36,827 bases of DNA, taken from assembly GCA_945932315.1 (NCBI GenBank), contig CAMEPU010000003.1, positions 1-36,827 on the forward strand. The letters are read 5' to 3'. Shown one piece after another: positions 7,375-14,789 of the stretch (its first letter is position 1; every line of letters starts with the position of its first letter). The position numbers were made by a program, and so were the translations under genes. This DNA is from an uncultured Clostridia bacterium (lineage in GTDB: Bacteria; Bacillota; Clostridia; Oscillospirales; Butyricicoccaceae). The notes below the pieces were generated by a model. That model was not told the origin of the DNA. It saw only the letters and a program-made list of their open reading frames with translations, and made no database searches.

Positions 7375-7926
7375 ATGCCTAACGCAAAGGTTCTTGAAGA
7401 AAAGAAGGCACTGGTCGCTTCTCTGGTTGAGAAGATCAAGAACAGCCCGTCCGGCGTTCTGGTCGACTACAAGGGTATCACCGTTGAGGACGATACCAAG
7501 CTGCGTCACGATCTGCGTGAGGCTGGCGTTGAGTACATGGTTATCAAGAACACCATGCTCCGCTTTGCCGCTGACGAGCTGGGCTTCAATGCTCTGGACG
7601 AGCATCTGAACGGCACCACCGCTCTGGCGATCGCCGGCGAGGATGTTGTCGCTCCCGCGCGCATCCTGAACGACTATGCCAAGAAGCATGACAACTTCAA
7701 AATTAAGGCTGGCTACCTCGAGGGCGAGGTAATCGACGAGGCGAAGGTCGTTAGCCTGGCTAACCTGCCGAGCCGCGAGGGTCTCATCGCGCAGGTACTG
7801 TATGGCTTCAATTTCCCCATTACTCAGCTGGTTATCGCGCTGGATAACATCGCGAAGAAGACTGAGGATGGCGAAGCCCTGGTTTCTTCCCTGGTTGCTC
7901 CCAAGGCAGAGGCTGCTGCTGAGTAA
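7375..7926 (+). CDS. rplJ: 50S ribosomal protein L10 (uL10)
   Basis: The protein is 183 aa; ATG at 7375 follows GGAGGTG. The N-terminal rRNA-binding domain has GVLVDYKGITVEDDTKLR near residues 27-44 and the conserved VIKNTMLRFA near 56-65. The C-terminal helix (ITQLVIALDNIAKKTED), which docks L7/L12 dimers, is present, followed by an alanine-rich tail. L10 is the base of the stalk that recruits translation factors. It is transcribed with rplL and probably autoregulated through the leader. Confidence 0.98.
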   Translation: MPNAKVLEEKKALVASLVEKIKNSPSGVLVDYKGITVEDDTKLRHDLREAGVEYMVIKNTMLRFAADELGFNALDEHLNGTTALAIAGEDVVAPARILNDYAKKHDNFKIKAGYLEGEVIDEAKVVSLANLPSREGLIAQVLYGFNFPITQLVIALDNIAKKTEDGEALVSSLVAPKAEAAAE

Positions 7927-7984
7927 TTCAGCGTTTCTTTCTTAAATTTAATTTATTTAATTACGAAATTGGAGGTATATTACC

Positions 7985-8353
7985 ATGACTATTCAGGAAA
8001 TTATGGATGCCGTCAAGGAACTGAAGGTTCTGGAGCTGGCTGAGCTGGTTAAGGCTCTGGAAGAGGAGTTTGGCGTTTCCGCTATGCCCGTTGCCGTTGC
8101 TGGCGCTGCTGCTGCTGGCGATGCTCCGGCTGCTGAGGAGAAGACCGAGTTTGACGTTGAGCTGACCGAGGCTGGCGCTTCTAAGATCAACGTTATCAAG
8201 GTTGTTCGTGCGATCACCGGCCTGGGCCTGAAGGAGGCCAAGGAGAAGGTTGATGGCGCTCCGTCCATCATCAAGGAGGCTGCTTCCAAGGAGGATGCAG
8301 AGTCCATCAAGGCTCAGCTGGAAGAGGCTGGCGCAAAGGTTACCCTGAAGTAA
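7985..8353 (+). CDS. rplL: 50S ribosomal protein L7/L12 (bL12)
   Basis: The protein is 122 aa, the usual length. The N-terminal dimerisation domain (residues 1-32, [20 protein letters not shown]) is followed by an Ala-rich flexible hinge ([17 protein letters not shown]) and the factor-binding C-terminal domain ([20 protein letters not shown]). A strong RBS (TTGGAGGTATA) lies upstream. It forms the multi-copy stalk that recruits EF-Tu, EF-G and IF2. A strong terminator follows. Confidence 0.98.
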   Translation: MTIQEIMDAVKELKVLELAELVKALEEEFGVSAMPVAVAGAAAAGDAPAAEEKTEFDVELTEAGASKINVIKVVRAITGLGLKEAKEKVDGAPSIIKEAASKEDAESIKAQLEEAGAKVTLK

Positions 8354-8376
8354 TCTTTTTCCAATCGAATCAAAAG

Positions 8377-8405
8377 GGACAGGCTGTATGGCCTGTCCTT
8401 TTTTG
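8377..8405 (+). terminator. Terminator after rplL
   Basis: GGACAGGC-TGTATG-GCCTGTCC forms an 8-bp stem extended by A-T pairs, followed by T6. Confidence 0.92.
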
Positions 8406-8418
8406 TATCTGTTCACAG

Positions 8419-8454
8419 AAAAAGTCCGTCCGAAGCAAGTTTCGGACGGACTTT
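8419..8454 (-). terminator. Terminator after the nitroreductase gene
   Basis: On the minus strand AAAGTCCGTCCGAA pairs with TTCGGACGGACTTT around a 6-nt loop and ends in T5. It lies right after the nitroreductase stop and back to back with the rplL terminator. Confidence 0.9.
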
Positions 8455-8457
8455 CGC

Positions 8458-9003
8458 TTATTCGCAGAAAGAGAGCAGCTCGCGCACAGCCTTGCGGCGG
8501 GGCGCGATCGGGGTCTCGTCGGGGTAGCCGATCGGGATCAGGCAGACGACGGTCTCGTTTTCCGGGATGTGGAGCAGCTCAGCGACCTTTTCGGCATCGA
8601 AGATGCCCATGATGACCGAACCGATGCCGCGCTCGGCGGCAGCCAGACAGAAGGTCTGCGCGGCGATGCCCGCGTCGAACATCAGCCAGCTCTCGCCCTT
8701 GGCGGTCGAAGCCGAGCCGTCCTTCTCCATGCCGCTGCGGCCGCGCAGAGCGGTCAGCACGACAACCTGGGGCGCGTGGGCGATTGTGCCGGTGTTATAG
8801 GCGAAGCCCAGCGTGTATTCAGCCGCGATCTTCTCAAGCACAGCGCGGTCCTCCACCACGTGGTAGCGGGCGCACTGGGTATTCTTCCACGAGGGAGCGA
8901 AGGCGGCGTCCGCGACGATGTCCTCAATGACCGCGCGGTCGACCTTTTTGTCCTGGAACTTGCGCACGCTGCGGCGCTTGCGGATGCATTCCAATGTATT
9001 CAT
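8458..9003 (-). CDS. Nitroreductase family FMN-dependent oxidoreductase
   Basis: The protein is 181 aa, near the lower end of the nitroreductase family. MNTLECIRKRRSVRKF at the N-terminus is the classical family opening, where the RRSVR segment contacts FMN phosphate. APSWKNTQCARYHVV near residue 36 is the second FMN-contact region. GIGSVIMGIFD near 125 and CLIPIGYPDETP near 153 are also conserved. Such enzymes reduce nitro groups, quinones or enones with NAD(P)H as homodimers; the real substrate is not predictable. It has its own promoter and terminator and is convergent with rplL. Confidence 0.9.
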   Translation of the reverse strand: MNTLECIRKRRSVRKFQDKKVDRAVIEDIVADAAFAPSWKNTQCARYHVVEDRAVLEKIAAEYTLGFAYNTGTIAHAPQVVVLTALRGRSGMEKDGSASTAKGESWLMFDAGIAAQTFCLAAAERGIGSVIMGIFDAEKVAELLHIPENETVVCLIPIGYPDETPIAPRRKAVRELLSFCE

Positions 9004-9041
9004 GGGGTCAGACTCCTTTGTTTTTCTGATGTATTGCTGTC

Positions 9042-9070
9042 AATATAGCACAAAATACGCGCCCGTTCAA
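9042..9070 (-). promoter_or_regulatory. Promoter of the nitroreductase gene
   Basis: On the minus strand TTGAAC (9065-9070) is 17 bp from TATATT (9042-9047), about 40 bp before the ATG. Confidence 0.75.
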
Positions 9071-9111
9071 TAGCTAAACCGCTGAAAACGGCATGAAAGC
9101 AGGCAAACGGA

Positions 9112-9165
9112 TTGACATGCCTCGAACATCGAGGTAAAATAAAGATACCTAGAAGATCGAGGTAT
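9112..9165 (+). promoter_or_regulatory. padR promoter with two palindromic operator-like sites
   Basis: TTGACA (9112-9117), 17 bp, TAAAAT (9135-9140). The spacer is almost filled by the palindrome CCTCG-AACAT-CGAGG (9120-9134). A second palindrome, ATACCT-N9-AGGTAT (9145-9165), follows the -10. Both contain ATCGAGGTA, at 9128 and 9156, a 28-bp offset. Binding by PadR would block the promoter, which suggests autoregulation. Confidence 0.75.
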
Positions 9166-9186
9166 GATTTACAGGAGGTGCTTTGC

Positions 9187-9513
9187 ATGGCGATTGATCA
9201 GAAAATGATGGCGGGCAGCACGACGCTGCTGGTTCTGTCTCTGCTGCGCGGTGGGGAGAAATACGGCTACGAGATGATTCTGGAGCTGGCGCGCCGCTCG
9301 GACAACACGTTTCAGCTCCGGGAGGGGACGCTCTATCCCATTTTGCACAAGCTCGAGCAGGACCGCATGGTCGAGGCTTTCGACCGCGAAACCGACACGG
9401 GCAAGAAACGCCGCTATTACCGCCTGACCCGTAAGGGCGAGGCGCTGCTCACTGAAAAGGCGGCCGAGTGGCAGACCTTCTCGAGCAAGGTGAACGCGAT
9501 CGTCTTTGGCTGA
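9187..9513 (+). CDS. PadR family transcriptional regulator
   Basis: The start is ATG at 9187 (MAIDQKMMAGSTTLL, 108 aa), with AGGAGGTG upstream; the track's earlier start is inside the promoter. This is the short PadR form: a winged helix with VLSLLRGGEKYGYEMILEL near residues 15-33, the recognition region REGTLYPILHKLEQDRMV near 46-63, and the wing GKKRRYYRLTRKG near 73-85. PadR proteins repress their own promoter and adjacent membrane-protein genes. It heads a five-gene unit; the next gene starts 22 nt after its stop. Confidence 0.93.
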   Translation: MAIDQKMMAGSTTLLVLSLLRGGEKYGYEMILELARRSDNTFQLREGTLYPILHKLEQDRMVEAFDRETDTGKKRRYYRLTRKGEALLTEKAAEWQTFSSKVNAIVFG

Positions 9514-9535
9514 GCAGGGGAGGTGTTCTGCTGGG

Positions 9536-10432
9536 ATGGGAGAAAAGAACATTCAGAGCTGGGCGGCGGAGGCCTGCCGGAGAATCGAATTTTTCCCCGA
9601 CCGCAAGGCGATGGAGCGCGAACTGACCGACCACTTTGCCGATCATCGGGACGCACTGCTCGAGAGCGGCATGAACGCTGCGGACGCCGAAGAGCTGGCG
9701 CTCCGCGCGCTGGGCGACGCGGAGGAGGTCGGCGAACAGCTTGCGCAGGTGTACAACACAGTCTGGACGCGCCTGTGGCGCTTTTCGCGCGGCGCGCTGT
9801 TTTTGCTTGTCATCCTGTTTGTCCTGTTTCGCGTCCTGACGCCGCCCTTCAGCGCCTATAAGATCCGTTATTTCGATCTCGACTTTTTGGACGACAGCGC
9901 GCAGATGTATTACGACCGGGACGCTTATGAAGCGTACAACGAAGGATTTACAGAGGAGACCATTGGCAAACGGCTGACGCTGACCAACTGGACGGCGGGT
10001 AAATCCGACGCGGCTGCCGATTACATGGGCTTTCACTGGACGGTGAAAAACTGGGCGCGGATGGATTACACGATGGAATGTAACGACCTCGATCCGAACG
10101 ACGGGCCGCCGCCTGTGCCCGATTCCTATGAAGGCGTAGTGTTGCTGCTCTGTCTGCGCGATTCCGCGCTCTATCCCGGTTCGGTTCACTTTGGAAACAG
10201 TGATTTTCATGTCGTGGACGATCGGGGTACGCAGTATCAGTTTGCAGGCCGCGATTTGGCTTCGCCGTGTTGGAGCATGGGTGAATGCGGGCGGGTGTGG
10301 AACCGGTATTATATTCAGCTCACGCTGAGGTCCGTTGATGAGGACGTGGAATGGATCGAGCTGCGCGCCGGTTCGGACGAGAACGGTCTGCGCCTGCGGA
10401 TCGACCTGATGGAAGGGGAGGTGTTTGGATGA
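9536..10432 (+). CDS. HAAS/permease-prefix domain single-TM protein, copy A1
   Basis: The start is ATG at 9536 (MGEKNIQSW, 298 aa), with GGGGAGGTG upstream; the track start lies inside padR. Residues ~5-75 form a helical domain with ELTDHFADHRDALLESGMNAADAEELALRALGD, like the HAAS (DUF1700) or permease-prefix domain often found after PadR genes. One TM helix follows (ALFLLVILFVLFRVL), then about 180 residues predicted outside the membrane, rich in Tyr/Asp. The C-terminus (VEWIELRAGSDENGLRLRID) closely resembles that of copy A2. The extracellular domain is not recognised. Its TGA overlaps the start of B1 (ATGA). Confidence 0.75.
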   Translation: MGEKNIQSWAAEACRRIEFFPDRKAMERELTDHFADHRDALLESGMNAADAEELALRALGDAEEVGEQLAQVYNTVWTRLWRFSRGALFLLVILFVLFRVLTPPFSAYKIRYFDLDFLDDSAQMYYDRDAYEAYNEGFTEETIGKRLTLTNWTAGKSDAAADYMGFHWTVKNWARMDYTMECNDLDPNDGPPPVPDSYEGVVLLLCLRDSALYPGSVHFGNSDFHVVDDRGTQYQFAGRDLASPCWSMGECGRVWNRYYIQLTLRSVDEDVEWIELRAGSDENGLRLRIDLMEGEVFG

Positions 10433-10761
10433 AGCGAATTCCGCCGCTCGGCGGCCGGAAATGGCGCGCGGTGCGCAATCTGGCGGGCGTTTTGCTCCTG
10501 CTCGCCGTGTTCTACCTGTATTTTGGGCAGATCACGTTGGATCCGGTCAAGGCGGTGCAGGCGCAGGAGCGCTACGAGCTGCTCGAACCGGGCGAGCTTG
10601 TGAGCGTGCATGACATGACGAATCACTCGGCCAAGGGCGTGATGATGCGCGCGCCCGACGGCACGATCCGGGAGGTCGAGGTCTGGTATGCCGATGACAG
10701 CCTGTTCCGGATGCTCTATTACACCTATGGGAACCGTTTTAAAATCGAACCGGCGCCGTGA
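10429..10761 (+). CDS. Small membrane-anchored protein, copy B1 (short form)
   Basis: ATG at 10429 overlaps the A1 stop (ATGA) and follows GGGGAGGTG; 110 aa. A basic N-terminus (MKRIPPLGGRKWRAVRN) precedes one hydrophobic helix (LAGVLLLLAVFYLYFG) and about 75 extracellular residues. It is paralogous to B2: both start MK+hPL, have TDP/LDP after the helix, and share a DG-W-Y core. B1 ends about half-way along B2, so it is either a natural short form or a truncated copy. Function unknown. Confidence 0.65.
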   Translation: MKRIPPLGGRKWRAVRNLAGVLLLLAVFYLYFGQITLDPVKAVQAQERYELLEPGELVSVHDMTNHSAKGVMMRAPDGTIREVEVWYADDSLFRMLYYTYGNRFKIEPAP

Positions 10762-10800
10762 GAACGCCGCGCAGACAGCGACAAAGAAGGGAGGCGCACT

Positions 10801-11586
10801 GTGCACGACTATCGCAGCATTGACAACTGGCTGTATCACGCCTGCAAAGATATTCGCTACGCGCCCGACCACGCGGCGGTGCAGGCCGAACTGCGCGCGC
10901 ACTATGAGGACGCCTTCGACGCGCTGGCTGGCTCCGGAATGACCGAAGCGGATGCCAAGGAGCTGGCGCTGCGCGGTCTGGGCGACGCGGACGAACTCGC
11001 ACCCGCGCTGGCGAAGGCGCATAATTCGATCTGGACGGCGATCTGGCGGGTGTCGCGCTGGCTGGCGCGGCTGTCGCTGACCGTGCTTCTCTGGTATGTG
11101 GTTTGCTTTGTCATCCCGGACTCCGGGGCGATCTATTGGTATGAATACGGCGATCTGACACCGCAGACCTGGGCGCAGGAGCAGGGCGTCAACGCCGTGG
11201 CGTGCGGCGCGCGGGGAGAATACGCCGGGTATGACTGGGAGGTCACCGAATGGGCGCGCAAAGAGGACACCTTGGTGTTTGAACTGGTGCTGCGCGACCA
11301 CAGCCTGTCGCCGGGTGATCCGATCACGTCGTTTTGGCGGCTGATATTGCGCGACGATACGGGGGAGGAATACGCTTTCACGAATGGTATGGTCGGGATC
11401 GCGAATGGGAGCGGATCTGCGAATTTTGCCTTTCTGCACGAGCGCAGCGCACGGTTTTTCACCCGGCACACGTACACCCTGATGTTCGAGGGCGTCCCGG
11501 AGGGAACCGAGTGGGTGGAGTTGTGTGTGCAGGATTCGGATTTCGCCCTGCGCATCGACCGGACGAAACGGGAGGGACGCGGATGA
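10801..11586 (+). CDS. HAAS/permease-prefix domain single-TM protein, copy A2
   Basis: The protein is 261 aa with a GTG start at 10801 and GGGAGG 8 nt upstream. It has the same architecture as A1: an N-terminal helical domain (ELRAHYEDAFDALAGSGM then DAKELALRGLGD), a TM helix (LTVLLWYVVCFVI) and an extracellular domain. Matching blocks include YDWEVTEWARKEDTL against HWTVKNWARMDYTM in A1, a LRDD-TG-Y/F segment, and a C-terminal TEWVEL. A1-B1 and A2-B2 therefore look like a tandem duplication of a gene pair. Its stop overlaps B2 as ATGA. Confidence 0.75.
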   Translation: MHDYRSIDNWLYHACKDIRYAPDHAAVQAELRAHYEDAFDALAGSGMTEADAKELALRGLGDADELAPALAKAHNSIWTAIWRVSRWLARLSLTVLLWYVVCFVIPDSGAIYWYEYGDLTPQTWAQEQGVNAVACGARGEYAGYDWEVTEWARKEDTLVFELVLRDHSLSPGDPITSFWRLILRDDTGEEYAFTNGMVGIANGSGSANFAFLHERSARFFTRHTYTLMFEGVPEGTEWVELCVQDSDFALRIDRTKREGRG

Positions 11587-12260
11587 AAAAGGTGCTGCCT
11601 TTGCACAAGCGGCGCGGCCGCGCGCTGCTCTGCCTGCTTGTTACGGCGTTCTGCCTGCTGCTGCTCTGGCTGCTCGCCGGGATGCCCTCGACCGATCCGG
11701 CCGTGTTGGCGCGCCGCGCCGCTCAATGCTCACTGGTCGAGGTCGACCGGGTGCTGTACACCGGTCGGTATAACAAGGGAAAAAGCGCGTTCGTCGCCCT
11801 GCTCGGTACGGATGGAAAGGTCTGGCTCGGCCGCTACCAGCGGTATCAGTATGTCCCGCTTTTGTACCAGCCGACCGGATACGGCCTTGAGACGTGCGAC
11901 AATCTGGATGGCGCGGCGTATTTCTGCGAATCACCGCTTGTCGCTGAGCATGCTTACCTCGTGCTCAGGGACGAGCGGGCGGCAGCGGTCAAAATGACCG
12001 TGCGGTTCACGCTCGACGGCTTGCAGCATGAAGAAGGGATGAACGGCTGGGATGTCGGAAACGGCGTTTTCCAGCTCGATCTCAATGAGATGCTGAATAC
12101 GGCGCAGGGCAGAGTCTATGATTCGGTCGACCCCACGACCTATGACCGCTCCCTGTATTGGTTCGTGTTCCCAAGTCACCTGGGGCTGAGCGCGTTTGAC
12201 GCTTACGACATCCGCGCTTATGACGCGGCGGGAAATGAGATTGGCTGCTGGACAGCGTAG
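11583..12260 (+). CDS. Small membrane-anchored protein, copy B2 (long form)
   Basis: ATG at 11583 overlaps the A2 stop (ATGA); 225 aa. A basic N-terminus (MKKVLPLHKRRGR) precedes a TM helix (LLCLLVTAFCLLLLWLLAG) and about 185 residues that are probably extracytoplasmic. No known domain was recognised. The first ~110 residues align with B1; the remainder (from the second YxC block on) has no counterpart there. It is the last gene of the PadR unit. No clear terminator follows. Confidence 0.65.
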   Translation: MKKVLPLHKRRGRALLCLLVTAFCLLLLWLLAGMPSTDPAVLARRAAQCSLVEVDRVLYTGRYNKGKSAFVALLGTDGKVWLGRYQRYQYVPLLYQPTGYGLETCDNLDGAAYFCESPLVAEHAYLVLRDERAAAVKMTVRFTLDGLQHEEGMNGWDVGNGVFQLDLNEMLNTAQGRVYDSVDPTTYDRSLYWFVFPSHLGLSAFDAYDIRAYDAAGNEIGCWTA

Positions 12261-12292
12261 AAAAGCAAGATGTTGAAAGAAAGGTGCGTCCC

Positions 12293-12311
12293 GGTTTGAT
12301 ATGATCAAACC
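12293..12311. repeat. Perfect inverted repeat upstream of pyrE
   Basis: GGTTTGAT-ATG-ATCAAACC is an 8-bp perfect inverted repeat with a 3-nt centre. It lacks a T-run, so it is more likely a protein operator than a terminator. It lies 27 bp upstream of the pyrE -35. Confidence 0.6.
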
Positions 12312-12337
12312 AGATCAATCGAATATCCGCCTGCAAC

Positions 12338-12366
12338 TGGACATCGTTCCTGGAGTTTGCTATAAT
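12338..12366 (+). promoter_or_regulatory. Promoter of pyrE
   Basis: TGGACA (12338-12343), 17-bp spacer, perfect TATAAT (12361-12366). The start codon is about 43 bp downstream, so no long attenuator leader is present. Confidence 0.8.
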
Positions 12367-12408
12367 ATTCCCAGATATGACTTTATAACAGAGAGGAACT
12401 GGTAATTT

Positions 12409-13071
12409 ATGCTGACTCCCGCGAAAAAAGAATTCATCGAGTTTATGATGAGCGCTGATGTGCTCCGCTTTGGCTCGTTTGTCACCAAGTCGGGCCGCAA
12501 TACCCCGTACTTTGTCAACACCGGCAACTACAAGACCGGCCTGCAGAACTCCCGTCTGGGCGAGTTCTACGCCGCGCTGGTCAAGGAGACCGTAGGCGAC
12601 GAGTTCGACGCCATGTTCGGCCCGGCCTACAAGGGCATTCCGCTTGCCACCTCAACCGCCGGCGCACTGGCGCGCGACTACGGCATTGACAAGCCCTTCT
12701 TCTTCAACCGCAAGGAGGCCAAGGATCACGGCGAGGGCGGCTCGCTCGTCGGCTATAAGCCCAAGGACGGCGACCGCGTCATCATCATCGAGGACGTCAT
12801 CACCGCCGGCACCGCGATCCGTGAGACCATGCCCGTGCTGACCGGCGCGGCCGACGTCAAGGTCACCGACATGTTCATCTCGGTCAACCGCTGCGAAGTC
12901 GGTCAGACCCCGGGCAAGACCGCGGTCATGGAGGTCGGCGAGGAGTTCGGCATCCGCGTGCACGCGCTGATCACGGTTCAGGACATCTACGAGTACCTGA
13001 AGGAGCAGGGCACCTACGGCGACATTCTGCCGCTCATGGAGGCTTACATGGCCCAGTACTGCGTATTCTGA
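12409..13071 (+). CDS. pyrE: Orotate phosphoribosyltransferase
   Basis: The protein is 220 aa, the usual size. It joins orotate with PRPP to give OMP in pyrimidine synthesis. The 13-residue PRPP-binding motif RVIIIEDVITAGTA lies near residue 124. FGPAYKGIPLA near 70 and the flexible loop FFNRKEAKDHGEGG near 98-111 carry the catalytic Lys and His. FGSFVTKSGRNTPYF near 22 binds the orotate side. The gene stands alone, not in a pyr operon, and a hairpin follows the stop. Confidence 0.97.
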   Translation: MLTPAKKEFIEFMMSADVLRFGSFVTKSGRNTPYFVNTGNYKTGLQNSRLGEFYAALVKETVGDEFDAMFGPAYKGIPLATSTAGALARDYGIDKPFFFNRKEAKDHGEGGSLVGYKPKDGDRVIIIEDVITAGTAIRETMPVLTGAADVKVTDMFISVNRCEVGQTPGKTAVMEVGEEFGIRVHALITVQDIYEYLKEQGTYGDILPLMEAYMAQYCVF

Positions 13072-13080
13072 TGAAACAAA

Positions 13081-13112
13081 GCAGGCATCCCGTTTGGGAT
13101 GCCTGTCATTAT
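13081..13112 (+). terminator. Hairpin after pyrE
   Basis: CAGGCATCCC-GTTT-GGGATGCCTG is a perfect 10-bp stem, followed only by TCATTATAT. It is a strong stem with a poor T-run, so termination may be incomplete and allow read-through to the next gene. Confidence 0.6.
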
Positions 13113-13126
13113 ATGGAGGTTCTGCT

Positions 13127-14290
13127 ATGGCAATGAAAGTCGGTCTGATCGGCGTCGGCGATATCAGCAACAAGTACGTCGATAACCTGAAGAAGTATCC
13201 GCACATCGTCGAGGTCTACGGCTGCGCCGCGCGCAATTACGAAAAGACCTGCGTCCGCGCCCGCGTGCTAGGCATCCCGCGGGTCTATGAATCGCCCGAT
13301 GCCCTGCTGGCCGATCCCGAGATCGACGTCGTGCTCAACCTGACCACGCCGGATGCGCACGCCAAATACAATCTGGCCGCGCTCGAGGCGGGCAAGCACG
13401 TCTACACCGAGAAGCCGCTTGCGGCGACCTTTGAAGAGGGCCGGATGATCATGGAGCTCGCGTGGGAGAAGGGGCTGTCGGTCTGCTGCGCGCCCGACAC
13501 CTTCCTGGGCGGTCGCGTGCAGGCCATGCGCGCCGCGATCGACGCGGGCGTGATCGGTCCTATCGGCTCGGGCGACGTGAGCATGCTCGCACACGGCTGG
13601 GAGTGCTTCCACCCTAATGTCGGCTTTTATTACCGCCCGGGCGGCGGCCCGGCGCTCGACATGGGTCCCTACTATCTGACCGCGCTGGTCGCGCTGCTCG
13701 GCCCGGTTGAGGCCGTCACTGCCATGACCAACCGCGCGCAGGATACCCGCTATATCCCGTCCACCGGGGAGGAACTGCCCGTCGAGGTCGATACCCATGT
13801 CGCAGGCGTGCTCAAATTCCGCAGCGGCGCGATCGTGAACGTGACCCTGTCCTTTGATGTCTGGGATTCGGCCAGGCCGCGCATGGAGCTTTACGGCACC
13901 AAGGGCAGCCTGATCATGCCTGAACCCCACCCGAACAGCGGCCCCAACATCTTTGGCGGAAAGATCTGGATGCGCAAGGCCGAAGACTTCCGCTGGGGCG
14001 TCATGCCCTGCCCGCCCGGCATGGAGGAGAAGCCGTTTGACGAGCTGCTCTACGACCGGCCGTTCAGCGAAACCGGCCACGACCGCAACAGCCGGGGCGT
14101 TGGCCTGATCGATCAGGTGCGCGCGCTGCAGGAGAATCGCCCCGCCCGCGCGGACGGAACGATGGCACTTCACGTTCTTGAGGTGCTGGAATCGCTGGAT
14201 ATCGCCGCGAAGGAGGAGCGATGGATTCGTATGCAGACCACCTGCGAGCGCCCCGCGCCCCTGCCGGAATATGATCCCTTTGCAAAGTAA
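13127..14290 (+). CDS. Gfo/Idh/MocA family NAD(P)-dependent oxidoreductase
   Basis: The start is ATG at 13127 (MAMKVGLIGVGDIS, 387 aa), with TGGAGG upstream. An N-terminal Rossmann fold (GLIGVGDIS) is followed by VLNLTTPDAHAKYNLAALE near residue 76 and EKPLAATFEEG near 101, the conserved EKP motif with the catalytic Lys. The C-terminal alpha/beta domain has GGGPALDMGPYY near 180, the place of the family's D-x3-H-like region, here with Tyr where His is common. These enzymes oxidise or reduce sugars, inositols or their derivatives. The substrate is unknown, and neighbours give no clue. A strong terminator follows. Confidence 0.9.
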   Translation: MAMKVGLIGVGDISNKYVDNLKKYPHIVEVYGCAARNYEKTCVRARVLGIPRVYESPDALLADPEIDVVLNLTTPDAHAKYNLAALEAGKHVYTEKPLAATFEEGRMIMELAWEKGLSVCCAPDTFLGGRVQAMRAAIDAGVIGPIGSGDVSMLAHGWECFHPNVGFYYRPGGGPALDMGPYYLTALVALLGPVEAVTAMTNRAQDTRYIPSTGEELPVEVDTHVAGVLKFRSGAIVNVTLSFDVWDSARPRMELYGTKGSLIMPEPHPNSGPNIFGGKIWMRKAEDFRWGVMPCPPGMEEKPFDELLYDRPFSETGHDRNSRGVGLIDQVRALQENRPARADGTMALHVLEVLESLDIAAKEERWIRMQTTCERPAPLPEYDPFAK

Positions 14291-14296
14291 AAAAGC

Positions 14297-14327
14297 TTGC
14301 CCGCCGGACTCCGGCGGGCAAATTTTG
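14297..14327 (+). terminator. Terminator after the Gfo/Idh/MocA gene
   Basis: TTGCCCGCCGG-ACT-CCGGCGGGCAA is an 11-bp perfect stem followed by ATTTTGATTT. Confidence 0.85.
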
Positions 14328-14350
14328 ATTTATGAATGAAACCGGGTAAG

Positions 14351-14382
14351 AAAAAAGCGCCCTGCTGACGCAGAGCGCTTTT
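14351..14382 (-). terminator. Terminator after rpmB
   Basis: On the minus strand AAAAGCGC-T-CTGC-N4-GCAG-G-GCGCTTTT forms an interrupted stem ending in T6. It lies just beyond the rpmB stop. Confidence 0.8.
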
Positions 14383-14396
14383 AAATTCCGCTTTGA

Positions 14397-14585
14397 TCAG
14401 ATAGCACGGGTAACCTTGCCGGAACGGAGGCACCGAGTACATACGTTGACATGGCACGGAGTACCATCGACGAGAGTCTTGACACGGCGAACGTTTGCCT
14501 TCCAGGTTCTGTTGGAACGACGATGGGAATGGGAAACCTTGATGCCGAAGCTGACGCCCTTGCCGCAAATATCGCACTTAGCCAT
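14397..14585 (-). CDS. rpmB: 50S ribosomal protein L28 (bL28)
   Basis: The protein is 62 aa, the usual Firmicutes size. MAKCDICGKG at the start and VCTRCLRSGKV at the end give two CxxC zinc-binding pairs, so this is the zinc (C+) form. SHSHRRSNRTWKANVRRV in the middle is the family signature. RBS AAGGAGGTG precedes the ATG. It is a structural protein of the large subunit. The gene is a single-gene unit with its own promoter and terminator, divergent from hprK. Confidence 0.97.
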   Translation of the reverse strand: MAKCDICGKGVSFGIKVSHSHRRSNRTWKANVRRVKTLVDGTPCHVNVCTRCLRSGKVTRAI

Positions 14586-14628
14586 TTACCTGCACCTCCT
14601 TACCTAAAGGCATTGTGTAACGAATATT

Positions 14629-14657
14629 ATGATAGCACAACCGGTCGCGGATTGCAA
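14629..14657 (-). promoter_or_regulatory. Promoter of rpmB
   Basis: On the minus strand TTGCAA (14652-14657), 17 bp, TATCAT (14629-14634). Confidence 0.75.
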
Positions 14658-14718
14658 GCGCAAACATAAAAAAGTTTTCTGATTTCGAGAAAATTTTTCA
14701 AGGCTCGACGGCTAACCA

Positions 14719-14747
14719 TTGAAAGAATGGGCAGGATGCATTATAAT
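14719..14747 (+). promoter_or_regulatory. Promoter of hprK
   Basis: TTGAAA (14719-14724), 17 bp, TATAAT (14742-14747). The -10 context TGCATTATAATAA is the same as at the rpsF promoter. Confidence 0.8.
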
Positions 14748-14789
14748 AAAGATGTATCCATTGAAATTTTACCAGGAGGTTCTGCCTTT

